The notes under the pieces were generated by a model. It saw only the letters and a program-made list of their open reading frames with translations, had not been told where the DNA came from and did not search any database. 50,524 nucleotides of DNA from Wenzhouxiangellaceae bacterium (lineage in GTDB: Bacteria; Pseudomonadota; Gammaproteobacteria; Xanthomonadales; Wenzhouxiangellaceae): positions 1 to 50,524 of the forward strand of contig JAGXKW010000020.1 in assembly GCA_018334995.1 (NCBI GenBank), given 5' to 3'. Position numbers and translations under genes: made by a program. Positions 1 to 8,779 of this stretch are shown here, one piece after another. Position 1 is the first letter of the stretch; each line of letters opens with the position of its first letter.

Positions 1-208
1 GGAGGACCTCGGCGGGTTGGCCGACGACGAAGGTCCGAACCGTCATCGCTTCGCGCCAAGCGCCGTCCCCGGCATCGCGACCGCCGGTATCCGGATCCCC
101 GCCGCAGGCTGCCAGCAGCGCCAGCAGCAGGACGCCCGGCAGGCCCAAGCGTTGCGTCGCCCGGCCGCCGGCGCGCGCACCGCCGGGTCGCCGCGGCAGA
201 ATGATCAT
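1..208 (-). CDS. RND-type efflux periplasmic adaptor lipoprotein, N-terminal part only
   Basis: Reading the minus strand from an ATG at 208 gives an open frame that runs off the window. The first 69 residues include a positively charged stretch, a hydrophobic core rich in leucine, and a lipobox ending LLAAC with the cysteine near residue 35. This indicates signal peptidase II processing and a lipid anchor. The visible mature part ends with TVRTFVVGQPAEVL, reminiscent of the start of a membrane fusion protein. The start overlaps the stop of the upstream TolC-like gene by four bases (ATGA), showing translational coupling. Known family: such adaptors join an inner-membrane pump to a TolC channel. 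The assignment rests mainly on the lipobox and the TolC neighbour; the pump gene would lie beyond the window edge. Another lipoprotein type remains possible. Confidence 0.6.
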   Translation of the reverse strand, partial: MIILPRRPGGARAGGRATQRLGLPGVLLLALLAACGGDPDTGGRDAGDGAWREAMTVRTFVVGQPAEVL

Positions 209-1593
209 GGCCGCACCCCCGGGCTGTCGCTGGAGACGGCAAGCCGGTAACGCTCGGCGGCGACCACCGCGTTGAAGCGCGCGTTGATCTCGCGCGTGCG
301 CGCGGCCAGTTCCTCGGCCTGGGCGCGCAACAGCGCGGTGATGTCGTCGAGGCCCTCGGCATAGCGCGCTTCTGTCAATGCCAAGGCTTCCTGGGCGTCC
401 GCAACGCCACTGGATGCGCTTTGCCAGCCCTCGACTTCAGCCCTCCAGTTGGCGTGTTCGGTGCGCGCCTCGGCCCAGGCCTGCTGGCGCAGGGCCCGCA
501 GCTGCGCCCGCGTTTCGGCTTCCGTGGCCTCGGCCTCGTCAACGGCGCCGACCTGGCTGAAGCCGAGGAACGGGGTCCAGCGCAGGTTCAGCGCGACAAG
601 CCACCCGGTTTCGTTGAAATCCAGCGGATCGTTGGCGTCGACCCGGTCATAGCGGGCATAGAGGTTGAGATCGGGAATCCACGCCGAGCGGGCGCGCTTG
701 ACGCCGTATTCGGCCGCTTCCACGCCCTGCTCCAGCGCCCGCAGATCGCGTCTGCCGGACAGCACCTGCCGGCGCTCGGGCGCTTGGGCCGCCGGCGGCT
801 TCGGCCGCGGGACCGGGTCGGTCAGGGTCAGCTCGACATCCGCGTCGGTGCCCAGCACCTGGCGCAGGACGGCGTGCGCGCCGACCACGCGCGCCCGGGC
901 CGCCGCGACCCGCGCCTGCATTTCCGAGACCCGCGTACGCGCGCTGAGCACGTCGACCGGCGGGATCAGTTCCTGCTCGAAACCGGCCTCGGCCTGGCGC
1001 AGGGCGCGCTGCGCGGTGGCAAGTCCCTTGCGCTCGGCTTCGACCTGGCGCCGCGCGGTGCGGGCGCCGAAATACGCCTCGACGACGGCCACGTCCACTT
1101 CCCGTCGCGCCCTGTGCAGATCGAGTTCGGCGGCTTCCAGCGCCCGGCCCGTCTGGCGGCGCGCGTTCCAGGCACCGACGTTGATCAGCGGCTGCACCAG
1201 TTCGACGCTGGCGACATTGCCGTCCAGCGGCCCGAAATCGCGCCGGACGAACAGCGGCGGAAATTCCGGCTCGAAGGTCGGGATGTTGTCGAGCACGGAA
1301 GTGTCCAGGCGCAGGTGATAGGCATCCACGGTCAGCCGGGGTGAAAACCCCTGGCGCGAGCGGACCCGCGCGCCCTCGGCGCCGGCCCTGCGTGCCCGGC
1401 CGATCGCGATCCTGGGATTGTCCCGGCGCGCAATTTCCAGCGCCCGATCCAGCGACAGGATCATCTCGTCGGCGCCGGGCTCCGGGGCGGCGGCCAGCGC
1501 CGAAACATTGACCAGCAGCACGAGCAGGCCCGCCAATGCGCAGCGCAGCCCGGTTCCGGATCGAAGACTGGTCGGCACTCGCGCTTGATTCAC
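205..1593 (-). CDS. TolC-family outer membrane efflux protein
   Basis: Outer membrane channel subunit of a tripartite exporter. Two repeated halves of long alpha-helical, alanine/arginine/glutamate-rich sequence are visible. The first begins with LSLDRALEIARRDNPRIAIGRARR, a typical TolC/OEP opening, and the second contains the LNLRWTPFLGFSQVGAVDEAEA segment. A signal peptide (LRCALAGLLVLLVNVSALAAA) precedes the mature protein. The open frame extends to 1728, so the start is uncertain. I chose GTG at 1593 because it gives a normal 35-residue signal peptide and has a weak GGA eight bases upstream. GTG at 1578, or GTG at 1644 behind GAGGGGG, are alternatives. A TATACT hexamer on the minus strand at 1658-1663 may be a -10 box. 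The downstream adaptor gene overlaps by ATGA, so the two are co-expressed. Substrate unknown. Confidence 0.85.
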   Translation of the reverse strand: MNQARVPTSLRSGTGLRCALAGLLVLLVNVSALAAAPEPGADEMILSLDRALEIARRDNPRIAIGRARRAGAEGARVRSRQGFSPRLTVDAYHLRLDTSVLDNIPTFEPEFPPLFVRRDFGPLDGNVASVELVQPLINVGAWNARRQTGRALEAAELDLHRARREVDVAVVEAYFGARTARRQVEAERKGLATAQRALRQAEAGFEQELIPPVDVLSARTRVSEMQARVAAARARVVGAHAVLRQVLGTDADVELTLTDPVPRPKPPAAQAPERRQVLSGRRDLRALEQGVEAAEYGVKRARSAWIPDLNLYARYDRVDANDPLDFNETGWLVALNLRWTPFLGFSQVGAVDEAEATEAETRAQLRALRQQAWAEARTEHANWRAEVEGWQSASSGVADAQEALALTEARYAEGLDDITALLRAQAEELAARTREINARFNAVVAAERYRLAVSSDSPGVRP

Positions 1594-1842
1594 TGCAGGT
1601 TCCGTGTCGCTCCCGATGTGCTCCCGCGCCAACGGGATCACCACTGGATTCCCCCTCAGTATAAGGACCGAAACGCTTCGAAAAATTGACCTGCTGCATA
1701 AAGACGAGCGAAGCAAGGCCGCGATCAAAAACCCGGAACGAACCGTTTCGGTCGGCGCCGGAGGCGCCGCGTACGAAAACCTCCGCCCCCTGGGCGCCGG
1801 CCTCGCCGGCGAAGCTTTTTCCGACCACCGACCACCGAAAAA

Positions 1843-2661
1843 CTATCGCCCCTTGAACTCCGGCGCGCGCTTTTCCATGAACGCCCGCATCGCTTCGGCG
1901 AAATCCTCGGACTGCATCAGCATGCCGTTGAGCGTCGCGGCCTCGCGGTTGCCGTCGGCGACGCCGCCGTGGATCCGCGCGTTCATCACCTGGCGGATGC
2001 CGCCGACGACCAGCGGCGGGTTGGCCGCAATCCTTCCGGCCAGTTCGCGTGCATGCGCCAACAAGGTATCCCCGTCGTCGAGCACCCGGTTGACCAGGCC
2101 GATCCGGCAGGCGGTTTCGGCATCGATCGGATCACCGGTCAGCGCCAGTTCCCGGGTCCAGCCCTCGCCGATCAGGTGCGGCAGGCGCGCGATGCCGCCA
2201 AGATCCGGCACCATGCCCACCTTGACTTCGCGCAGCGCGAACTGCGCCCTGCTCGACGCCACGCGGATGTCGCAGGCCGCGATCAGCTCGATGCCTGCGC
2301 CGATGCACCAGCCGTCCACCGCGGCAATTACCGGAAGACGGCCGGCCGCCAGCGCGTCGAACCCCGCCACCATCTTCGCGGCCTGGCGCACGATCTCGGC
2401 GCGCCCGGCCGCCCCGTCGTTCAACATGGCACCGACCTCGCCGACCATGCCCTGGAGATCCAGCCCATAGCAGAAATGGTCGCCTTGACCGCGCACGATC
2501 AGGCAACGCAGCTCGCGATCGGCGTTCAGCGATTCGACCGCATCCGGGAACTCGCGCCAGAAATCCGGCCCCAGCGCATTGCCGTGGCCGGGGCCGCTCA
2601 ATACCACTTCGGCGATGTGCTCGATGTTGCGTTCGATTCGGAAGGAGCTGTCGTCGGTCAT
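1843..2661 (-). CDS. Crotonase-fold enoyl-CoA hydratase/isomerase
   Basis: Acyl-CoA isomerase or hydratase of fatty-acid oxidation, cytosolic. The oxyanion-hole region GLDLQGM and the IAAVDGWCIGAGIELIAACDIR block are diagnostic of the crotonase superfamily. Positions equivalent to the three acids of mammalian delta3,5-delta2,4-dienoyl-CoA isomerase are Glu125 (Asp in the mammalian enzyme), Glu145 and Asp153, in REVKVGMVPDLGG. The acid triad spacing (20 and 8 residues) is kept, which favours a dienoyl-CoA isomerase over a plain hydratase. The open frame extends to 2715; I chose ATG at 2661 because MTDDSSFRIE matches a natural N terminus, while ATG at 2691 is also possible and neither has a good ribosome site. 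It is read toward the TolC gene, with about 250 bp between. Confidence 0.8.
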   Translation of the reverse strand: MTDDSSFRIERNIEHIAEVVLSGPGHGNALGPDFWREFPDAVESLNADRELRCLIVRGQGDHFCYGLDLQGMVGEVGAMLNDGAAGRAEIVRQAAKMVAGFDALAAGRLPVIAAVDGWCIGAGIELIAACDIRVASSRAQFALREVKVGMVPDLGGIARLPHLIGEGWTRELALTGDPIDAETACRIGLVNRVLDDGDTLLAHARELAGRIAANPPLVVGGIRQVMNARIHGGVADGNREAATLNGMLMQSEDFAEAMRAFMEKRAPEFKGR

Positions 2662-2776
2662 TGATGCGGCCAGGCTGTAGACGCTTGCCATTCTATCGAT
2701 CGCGCGCCGTGACATATTGGAAATCGGGCCCGACGCGCCAATCTATTGGACACATACAATTTTCGGGAATATTCGC

Positions 2777-3787
2777 ATGACCTTGCTGAACCGATTGATC
2801 GGAACCGGGCGTCGCCGGCTGATCACGCTTGCCGTGCTGGCGGTACTGGTGCTGAGCTGCCTGTTCATGCTCTGGCTGGATCACGAGCCCGAGCCTTTCG
2901 ACGTGACTGCCCGCGCCGAAGTCCGGGCCGAGCGCAACGGTCACGAGCGGGTCAACGGCTACGTGACCGCCGCGACGCTGATCGAAGTGATGGATACGCT
3001 CCTGCACAAGCGCGGCGGGTACTTGAACAACGACGTGATGCCGCCGTGGAGCCTGCTCGACAACATCCCCAACTGGGAAGCCGGCGTCATCGTCCAGGCG
3101 CGCGACCTGGCGCGCACCATGCGCAACGACTTCAGCCGCTCCCAGACCCAGTCCGGCGAGGATCCGGACCTGGCAGTGGCCGATCCCCAGTTCAGCTTCG
3201 ACTACAGTTCCTGGATCCTGCCGTCCACGGAGGGCGAGTACCGCAAGGGCATTCGTGCGCTGAAGTCCTACCTCGATCGGCTGGGCGATCCGGACAAGGG
3301 CGATGCGCGCTTCTACGACCGGGCCGACAATCTGCGCGAATACCTGTCGCTGGTCGAGAAGCGGCTGGGCAACATCGGCCAGCAGCTATCGGCCAGCGTC
3401 GGCGAGCGCCGCCTGAATACCGACTTGAGCGGCGACCCGAATCCGCACGCGTCGAGCGCCGGCCGCGGCGAGGTCAGCGTCCGGACGCCGTGGCTGGAAA
3501 TCGACGACGTGTTCTACCAGGCCCGCGGCACCACCTGGGCGCTGATGCAATTCCTGGGCGCGCTCGAAGTCGACTTCGCCAGCGTGCTGGAAAACAAGAA
3601 CGCCAGGACCAGTTTCGCCCAGATCATCCGCGAACTCGAGGCCAGCCAGAAGCCGCTGTGGAGCCCGATGGTGCTCAACGGCGGCGGATTTACCGTGTTC
3701 GCCAACCATTCGCTGGTCATGGCCAACTACGTCGCCCGCGCCAACGCGGCGGTAATCGACCTCCGGCGCTTGCTGGAGCAGGGCTGA
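2777..3787 (+). CDS. DUF2333 family inner-membrane-anchored protein
   Basis: Protein of unknown function conserved in Pseudomonas- and Xanthomonas-like bacteria. One N-terminal membrane helix (about residues 15-34, LITLAVLAVLVLSCLFMLWL) is followed by a large domain, probably periplasmic. The stretches GYVTAATLIEVMDTLLHKRG, NIPNWEAGVIVQARDLARTM and FSRSQTQSGEDPDLA are what I recognise as the DUF2333 signature. Length 336 residues is normal. The open frame begins at 2717, but ATG at 2777 starts directly before the charged membrane anchor. A TACAAT hexamer at 2755-2760 could be a -10 box. It is divergent from the crotonase gene and is followed by two more plus-strand membrane genes. No function is claimed. 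Confidence 0.85.
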   Translation: MTLLNRLIGTGRRRLITLAVLAVLVLSCLFMLWLDHEPEPFDVTARAEVRAERNGHERVNGYVTAATLIEVMDTLLHKRGGYLNNDVMPPWSLLDNIPNWEAGVIVQARDLARTMRNDFSRSQTQSGEDPDLAVADPQFSFDYSSWILPSTEGEYRKGIRALKSYLDRLGDPDKGDARFYDRADNLREYLSLVEKRLGNIGQQLSASVGERRLNTDLSGDPNPHASSAGRGEVSVRTPWLEIDDVFYQARGTTWALMQFLGALEVDFASVLENKNARTSFAQIIRELEASQKPLWSPMVLNGGGFTVFANHSLVMANYVARANAAVIDLRRLLEQG

Positions 3788-3870
3788 GGCTGCCGAATTT
3801 GATTCAGGTCATGCCGCGAGCCGTCGGGCAATCCTAATCTTGCCGCCTGGCACCTGCACCAGGAAACAAG

Positions 3871-4005
3871 ATGCAATTCTGGATGGAACTGTTTTCCACG
3901 CCGACGGGCCTGCTGTCCCTGTTCGTCATCGTTTTCATGCTCGGCATGGCGACGTTTCTGGCCGTGATGTTCATGAAGAAATCGAAACGTCCGCCGGACG
4001 ATTAG
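3871..4005 (+). CDS. Tiny single-helix membrane protein, DUF3149 type
   Basis: A 44-residue open frame, MQFWMELFSTPTGLLSLFVI onward, ending KKSKRPPDD. AGGA lies six bases before the ATG, a good ribosome binding site. One strongly hydrophobic helix (about residues 12-35) is followed by a short basic tail, the layout of DUF3149 proteins, which are of unknown function. It sits 83 bp after the DUF2333 gene and 62 bp before the ZIP transporter, all on the same strand, so co-transcription is likely. Confidence 0.75.
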   Translation: MQFWMELFSTPTGLLSLFVIVFMLGMATFLAVMFMKKSKRPPDD

Positions 4006-4067
4006 CGTGCTGGCCCTGACCGGGTCGCGTGGCGACATGCGGTGGACACGTTCGGGAGGTGCCGCCC

Positions 4068-4850
4068 ATGTCGAGTCTTGAAATCGTCGCGCTGGGTGCG
4101 CTGGCGAGCCTGCTGGCCGGTCTGAGCACCGGCCTCGGTTCGCTCGGCGTTTTCTTCCTGCGCCGGCTTTCGCCCCGACTGGAAGACGCGCTGCTCAGCG
4201 CCGCGGCCGGGATCATGCTGGCGGCGTCGTTCTTTTCGCTGCTGCTGCCCGGCATCGAGTACGGCGAGCGCTTCTTCGGCAACGGGATGATCGCTGTGCT
4301 GGTGGTGATCACCGGCCTTCTGATCGGCGCGGTCGTGCTGGAACTCATCAACCGCCACGTTCCCCACGAACATTTCATCTCCGGCCGCGAGGGTCCGGAA
4401 CCGGACGCGCTGAGCCGGATCTGGCTGTTCATCATCGCCATCGCACTGCACAACTTTCCCGAGGGCATGGCCGTCGGCGTCGGCTTTGCCGGCGGCGACA
4501 TCGGAAACGGGATTGCGCTGGCCGCCGGCATCGGGCTGCAGAACATCCCCGAGGGCCTGGCGGTTTCGGTCTCGCTGCTGACCGTCGGCTACAGCCGCCT
4601 GCAAGCCTTCGGCATCGGCACGCTGACCGGCCTGGCCGAGCCCGTCGGCGGACTGTTCGGCGCCGCCGCGGTCGCCGTTGCCGGACCCTTGATGCCCTGG
4701 ACGCTGGGATTCGCCGCGGGCGCCATGCTGTTCATCATCAGCGGCGAAATCATTCCCGAGACGCACCGGAGGGGCTACGAAACGCTGGCGACGTTTTCAC
4801 TGCTCGGCGGGTTTGCAGTGATGATGTTCCTGGACGCGACCCTGGGCTGA
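4068..4850 (+). CDS. ZIP family metal (zinc/iron-type) transporter
   Basis: Integral membrane metal-ion transporter of 260 residues with about eight hydrophobic segments. The two metal-binding helices are visible: ALHNFPEGMAVGVGF (His128, Asn129, Glu132) and GLQNIPEGLAVSVSL (Gln158, Asn159, Glu162), the paired motifs of the ZIP/GufA branch. The second motif has Gln rather than the usual His in first position, a substitution seen in GufA-like proteins. The frame opens at 4029, but the ATG at 4068 has GGGAGG about nine bases upstream and starts directly before the first helix. Family members usually import Zn2+, and some move Fe2+, Mn2+ or Co2+; the substrate cannot be read from sequence. Confidence 0.88.
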   Translation: MSSLEIVALGALASLLAGLSTGLGSLGVFFLRRLSPRLEDALLSAAAGIMLAASFFSLLLPGIEYGERFFGNGMIAVLVVITGLLIGAVVLELINRHVPHEHFISGREGPEPDALSRIWLFIIAIALHNFPEGMAVGVGFAGGDIGNGIALAAGIGLQNIPEGLAVSVSLLTVGYSRLQAFGIGTLTGLAEPVGGLFGAAAVAVAGPLMPWTLGFAAGAMLFIISGEIIPETHRRGYETLATFSLLGGFAVMMFLDATLG

Positions 4851-4863
4851 GCCCTCGACCCGG

Positions 4864-5412
4864 TCAGGCCGGCGATCGCTGGCGCATCAGCCATTCGAGC
4901 GGCAGCTCGTGCTGGCGATCGGCGTCGCCCACGTAAAGCACGCCGTCGCTGATCATCAGGCCCCATTCGATCCTGCGCGGGAGATCGACGGCCAGCGCAT
5001 CCATCGGCGCGCGCGGCAGAACGGCAATTTCGAGGTTGTCCAGGCCGGCCACGCGGTGGACCACCTGTTCGGCCCATTGTTCGATGTTGCCGTAGGCCAG
5101 CAGCGAGGTCCTGGGGCAGCGCCGCGCGCTCCAGCTCAGGCGATCGGAATCCGGCCGGCCGACATCGATCCAGTGTTCGGTCCTGCCATCCAGTCCGCGC
5201 ACGCGCAGTGCAGGTTCCTCGACCTCGGACACACCGCGGCCGAACTCCAGTCGTTCGTCGTACCACAGCCCGAAGGCCAGGATGCGCGCGACCATCCGCT
5301 CCTCGGTTTCCGACGGGTGCCGCGCAACCGTCATGTGGATCGCCTCGTAGATACCACGATCGGTATCGGAGATGTCCAGGTGGACCTTGTAGGTGGTTGC
5401 CGTCAGCGCCAT
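4864..5412 (-). CDS. yaeQ: YaeQ family protein
   Basis: A 182-residue cytosolic protein beginning MALTATTYKVHLDISDTDRG, with ARHPSETEERMVARILAFGL, the conserved opening of YaeQ. The family has a PD-(D/E)XK nuclease-like fold; E. coli YaeQ was reported as a multicopy suppressor of an rfaH defect, but its real role is not settled. Full length for the family. ATG at 5412 has AGGA nine bases upstream. The open frame continues far upstream, but only as a shadow of the EcsC gene. It ends 13 bp from the end of the convergent ZIP gene and lies 107 bp downstream of ecsC on the same strand. Confidence 0.88.
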   Translation of the reverse strand: MALTATTYKVHLDISDTDRGIYEAIHMTVARHPSETEERMVARILAFGLWYDERLEFGRGVSEVEEPALRVRGLDGRTEHWIDVGRPDSDRLSWSARRCPRTSLLAYGNIEQWAEQVVHRVAGLDNLEIAVLPRAPMDALAVDLPRRIEWGLMISDGVLYVGDADRQHELPLEWLMRQRSPA

Positions 5413-5519
5413 GAGGCGAATCCTGCCTGCTTGATGATCGTGCCGCAGTGTATTCCTTCCCGCGGCACGAAACTTGATCCGGCGCAAGAGTCCGTCGTCG
5501 ATCAAATCGCTGCAGTCCT

Positions 5520-6338
5520 TCAGGGCAAGCGCGGCTGTCCGCATTCTTCGCCCGCGAGCTCGGCGTACATCCGGCGCACCGCTTCGGTGCCGTGGCTGCG
5601 TTCCAGCCGACGCACGATGAAGTGGCCGCGCGCCATGTCCTGGAAGTGGTCGATGAACACCGCATTGATCGCCGCGCCGCCAAACGCGCCGGCCAGCGGC
5701 ACCGCCTGGGCCGCGGCCTTTTCGGAAACCACGATCGAAAAGCGCGAGGCGACCTGCGAAATCAGCCGGACCAGCGCCGGGGCCGACTTCTCGGCAAGGC
5801 CCTTGCGCGCCAGGTGCGAGGCGGCTTCCGAAACCGCCCGCGCCATGGTCGCGCGCGCGGCGAAATAGCCAGTCTCGGCCGCGTCGTCGCCGCGCGAACG
5901 ACCGCCCAGCGCCAGTACCTGCAGGCACTGCACGCGCGCTTCGGCTCCGGCGAGGTCCTCGCCCTCGCTGCGCGCGATGTCGGCGATCGATCGCAGCATG
6001 ATCCCGGTCGATACGGGCAATTCGACCGCCAGCGCCGCGAGGCCGAATGCGCCACCGGTCGCGCCTGTGGCCGTGGCTGCCGCCTTGTGCCACAAGTTCG
6101 ACGGCGCACCCCGGCGGTCGGCATTCATGCTGCCCAGCGCAATGTCGAGCGTGGATTCGATCGCCTTCCTGGTGGCCGCATTGACCACCTGGCTCCAGCG
6201 TTCGGGCAGCAACTCGAAACCGCGTTCGATGGGCGTACCCATGACGTCGCTGATGCGCGCGGCCAGGCCGGGATTTTCCAGCAGGTCGCGTGCCTGCCTC
6301 AGTTGCTCGAGTTCGAGTCCGCTTTCGGTCATGCTCAT
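5520..6338 (-). CDS. EcsC family protein
   Basis: A 272-residue protein with hydrophobic, glycine-rich central segments (AAATATGATGGAFGLAALAV and AAAQAVPLAGAFGGAAINAV) in the pattern of the EcsC family. EcsC is named from the Bacillus ecs operon; its function in proteobacteria is unknown. The phrase LPVSTGIMLRSIADIARSEG is typical. ATG at 6338 is chosen because GGAG lies seven to eight bases upstream; the frame opens at 6398. It lies 72 bp downstream of the GtrA gene and upstream of yaeQ on the same strand. Confidence 0.82.
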   Translation of the reverse strand: MSMTESGLELEQLRQARDLLENPGLAARISDVMGTPIERGFELLPERWSQVVNAATRKAIESTLDIALGSMNADRRGAPSNLWHKAAATATGATGGAFGLAALAVELPVSTGIMLRSIADIARSEGEDLAGAEARVQCLQVLALGGRSRGDDAAETGYFAARATMARAVSEAASHLARKGLAEKSAPALVRLISQVASRFSIVVSEKAAAQAVPLAGAFGGAAINAVFIDHFQDMARGHFIVRRLERSHGTEAVRRMYAELAGEECGQPRLP

Positions 6339-6410
6339 GGCTGCTCCGGTATCGTGATGGGCAGGGCCGGCCTGCATCGAGCTCCGGCCGTTCGGCAACG
6401 GCGCAGCGGA

Positions 6411-6857
6411 CTAGCCACGCTCGTCGAACACCAGCTTGCTCGAGAACAGGAAGTTGAATGTCATGCCGACCAGGCCGCCGACCCAGACGCCGATCAGCGG
6501 CATCACGCCGGCCCAGAACCGCGTCAGCTCGGCCTGCTCGCCCAGGAACACGACCAGCGAGAACACCGCAAGGTTCAGTACACCACCGAGCGCGTGTACG
6601 CTGAAGAACCGCAGCAGTTCATCGACCAGCGCACGTCCGCGCTCGATGTGGTGGAAGGTGAAGTAGCGGTTGAGCACGTAGCCGGTCGACATGGCGGCGG
6701 TATACGAAAACACCCGCGCGATGTAGGCGTTGAAGCCGGGCAGATCCTTGAGCAGGTAGAGCAGGCCGGCGTCGAGCAGCGCAATCGTGCTGCCGACACA
6801 CGCAAAACGGAAAAACGTCGCGCGCTTGCTCGACGAGCGGACGCCGCGGTTGAGCAA
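6411..6857 (-). CDS. GtrA-like membrane protein
   Basis: A 148-residue integral membrane protein with four predicted helices, starting near FFRFACVGSTIALLDAGLLY and containing GYVLNRYFTFHHIERGRA, the hallmark of the GtrA/DPMS domain (asparagine-arginine followed by an aromatic-threonine-phenylalanine patch). Members flip polyprenyl-linked sugars or serve cell-surface glycosylation. No prenyl-sugar glycosyltransferase lies next to it. The start is a TTG at 6857 in this reading; GGAG is only one base upstream of it, so the exact start is uncertain. Confidence in the family is high. Confidence 0.82.
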   Translation of the reverse strand: MLNRGVRSSSKRATFFRFACVGSTIALLDAGLLYLLKDLPGFNAYIARVFSYTAAMSTGYVLNRYFTFHHIERGRALVDELLRFFSVHALGGVLNLAVFSLVVFLGEQAELTRFWAGVMPLIGVWVGGLVGMTFNFLFSSKLVFDERG

Positions 6858-6936
6858 ACTCCACGATCTTTTTGCACGAATGGTCGAACCTCCACCAGTA
6901 TCAAAAGCTCATAAAAGGCGAGCGCAGGACTGTATT

Positions 6937-8742
6937 CTAGTCGCCCAGACCCCACGCTCGATCAATGCGCCCGAGCAGGTCTCCAAATCGCGGATCGGCG
7001 CGCACCGGGCCCAGCACTTCCGGAAACAGGTAGCGTGCCGCCAGAATCGACCAGTCCGTCCCGATACGCCAGTCCCGTGCATGCTCGAACGCCGCGAACG
7101 CCGATTCATCTTCGTTCAATGCCAGGTGAACGAGACCGACAAGAAACGGATGCGCGTCGCGCCGCTTCAGCGCTTCAAGGTCTTCGCGCGCAGCCTGCTC
7201 CCGTCCGGCCGCGGCATTCGCAACAGCCGCAGTTGCCAGCGGACCCGCGCCGGCCCAGGAGATTGACAGACCTTCAAGCACATCGACGGCTTCGTCATGG
7301 CGACCCAGGTGGTACAGGATCACGCCTTCGTAGAAATTCAGCGTCGACCATTCCGGCAACAGATCCCGTTTTTCTCTAATCACCGCAAGCGCCCGTTCGG
7401 GCTCGCGCCTGATCAGATGGCCCAAGGCCAGGTTGACCCTTGGCTCGAGCGCCAGCGGGTCCAGCTCGATAGCGCGGCGTGCGCCTTCAAAAGCCAGCTG
7501 CGGACGATCCAGAATCTGGCCGACCCAACTGATCTTGCTGTTGGCGTCGGCATTGTTGGGCTGCATACGCTTGGCCTGCTCGATATACCGGATCGCCTCC
7601 TGGCCCTTGTACCTGAGCAGGCTGAGCAAACCCTGCGTCACGTGCGCTTCCGGCAGTTCCGGCGCCAGTTCGATGGCTCGACGCACGGCCGTTTCCGCTT
7701 CCTCCATGGCCGCCCCGGGCATGCCGAATCCATAGGCGATCAATTCGTAAATCGAATCGGCAATACCCAGCCAGGCCCGCGCGAACTCCGGATCGATTTC
7801 GACCGCGCGCCGAAACAGATCCAGCGCGCGGCGCATTCCCGCCTCACCGCGTTGCGCCAGCAGCGTACGCGCCTCGATCAACAACCGGTAGGCGGCAAGG
7901 TTGTCGGTGGGTTGAGACTCCGCCATATCCGACTCCTGCGGGCTCAAGCGCGCTTCCAATGCATTCGCGATGCTGCGCGTTATATCGGCCTGGATGCCGA
8001 ACAGGTTCTCCGCGGAAAGCTCCTGCTGGTAAGATTCCGCCCAGGCCTGCGCCCCGGTTTCAGGCTCGACCAGGCGGACATTGACCTTGACCCGTTCGTC
8101 GACTTGCTGGATTCCGCCTTCAAGCACCCAGTCCACGTCCAGCTCGCGAGCGATCTGCAGCGTGGACTTGTCGCTGTCGCGGTAGCGATCCACCGTGGTG
8201 CGGGCAATGACCATGAATTCCCGGATCACCGAGAGACGCGTCAGCAAATCATCGTGCACGCCGTCCATGAACGGACTGACCCCGGCCTGACCGATGGGCT
8301 TGAACGGCAGCACCGCAATCGAGTGGGAAGACGGTTGCACCGGAGTCGGGTCAAGGCGAGAGAGCAGCATGTATCCGGCCGCACCGGAAACGGCAACCGA
8401 AATCCCGACCAGCAGTGCTACGCCCCACCCCGGAAAGCGTCGGGTTGCATTGCCGACGGACCCGGTGGCCCCCGGTTCCCCGGGGTCTTCGGGGACAACA
8501 TCCCCTTCAGCCGTCACCTCATAGGCCCAGGCCAGCGCGAGCGCGATGGGAAACCCGATCAGCGACAAGATCACTACGACGCGGTAGGCCCAGGGTGGAA
8601 TACCCAGCGCGGGAAAGACGAGGTCGGCCACCTGTATGACGACGAATGCCCCGGCCGCATAACCCACCGCCACGCTATAGACCCTGCGACGCTTCAGCTC
8701 CCTGAGAAACTGCCGCAGTGATCCCCTGGATCGAGCTCCCAT
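6937..8742 (-). CDS. Membrane protein with TolB-like domain and TPR repeats
   Basis: A 601-residue protein. Three hydrophobic helices lie near residues 20-45, 52-72 and 104-126 (for example FPALGIPPWAYRVVVILSLI). Next comes a TolB/FlgO-like domain starting SIAVLPFKPIGQAGVSPFMD and including LDVDWVLEGGIQQVDERVKV. From about residue 290 there is a series of tetratricopeptide repeats (RRAVEIDPEFARAWLGIAD, RRAIELAPELPEAHVTQGLL, RRAIELDPLALEPRVNLALG). This layout resembles the C-terminal part of CadC- or adenylate-cyclase-like sensors but without a winged-helix or cyclase domain. Role unknown; a protein-interaction or stress-sensing scaffold is inferred. AGGA stands nine bases before ATG at 8742. 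It begins 37 bp after the lpd stop and may be read with the pyruvate dehydrogenase operon. Confidence 0.75.
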   Translation of the reverse strand: MGARSRGSLRQFLRELKRRRVYSVAVGYAAGAFVVIQVADLVFPALGIPPWAYRVVVILSLIGFPIALALAWAYEVTAEGDVVPEDPGEPGATGSVGNATRRFPGWGVALLVGISVAVSGAAGYMLLSRLDPTPVQPSSHSIAVLPFKPIGQAGVSPFMDGVHDDLLTRLSVIREFMVIARTTVDRYRDSDKSTLQIARELDVDWVLEGGIQQVDERVKVNVRLVEPETGAQAWAESYQQELSAENLFGIQADITRSIANALEARLSPQESDMAESQPTDNLAAYRLLIEARTLLAQRGEAGMRRALDLFRRAVEIDPEFARAWLGIADSIYELIAYGFGMPGAAMEEAETAVRRAIELAPELPEAHVTQGLLSLLRYKGQEAIRYIEQAKRMQPNNADANSKISWVGQILDRPQLAFEGARRAIELDPLALEPRVNLALGHLIRREPERALAVIREKRDLLPEWSTLNFYEGVILYHLGRHDEAVDVLEGLSISWAGAGPLATAAVANAAAGREQAAREDLEALKRRDAHPFLVGLVHLALNEDESAFAAFEHARDWRIGTDWSILAARYLFPEVLGPVRADPRFGDLLGRIDRAWGLGD

Positions 8743-8779
8743 AGTCCGGTCCTGATGCTAGAGGTTCACTAGTGGCCCG

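Noticed and set aside
421-1344. 307-residue plus-strand open frame opposite the TolC gene
   Set aside because: Antisense shadow: arginine/glycine-rich composition with no family motif, while the minus strand encodes a clear TolC protein.
1729-1842. GGCGCC-rich hairpins between the TolC and crotonase genes considered as a terminator
   Set aside because: Stems are present, but no T-run follows in the direction of the crotonase transcript, so a terminator is not supported.
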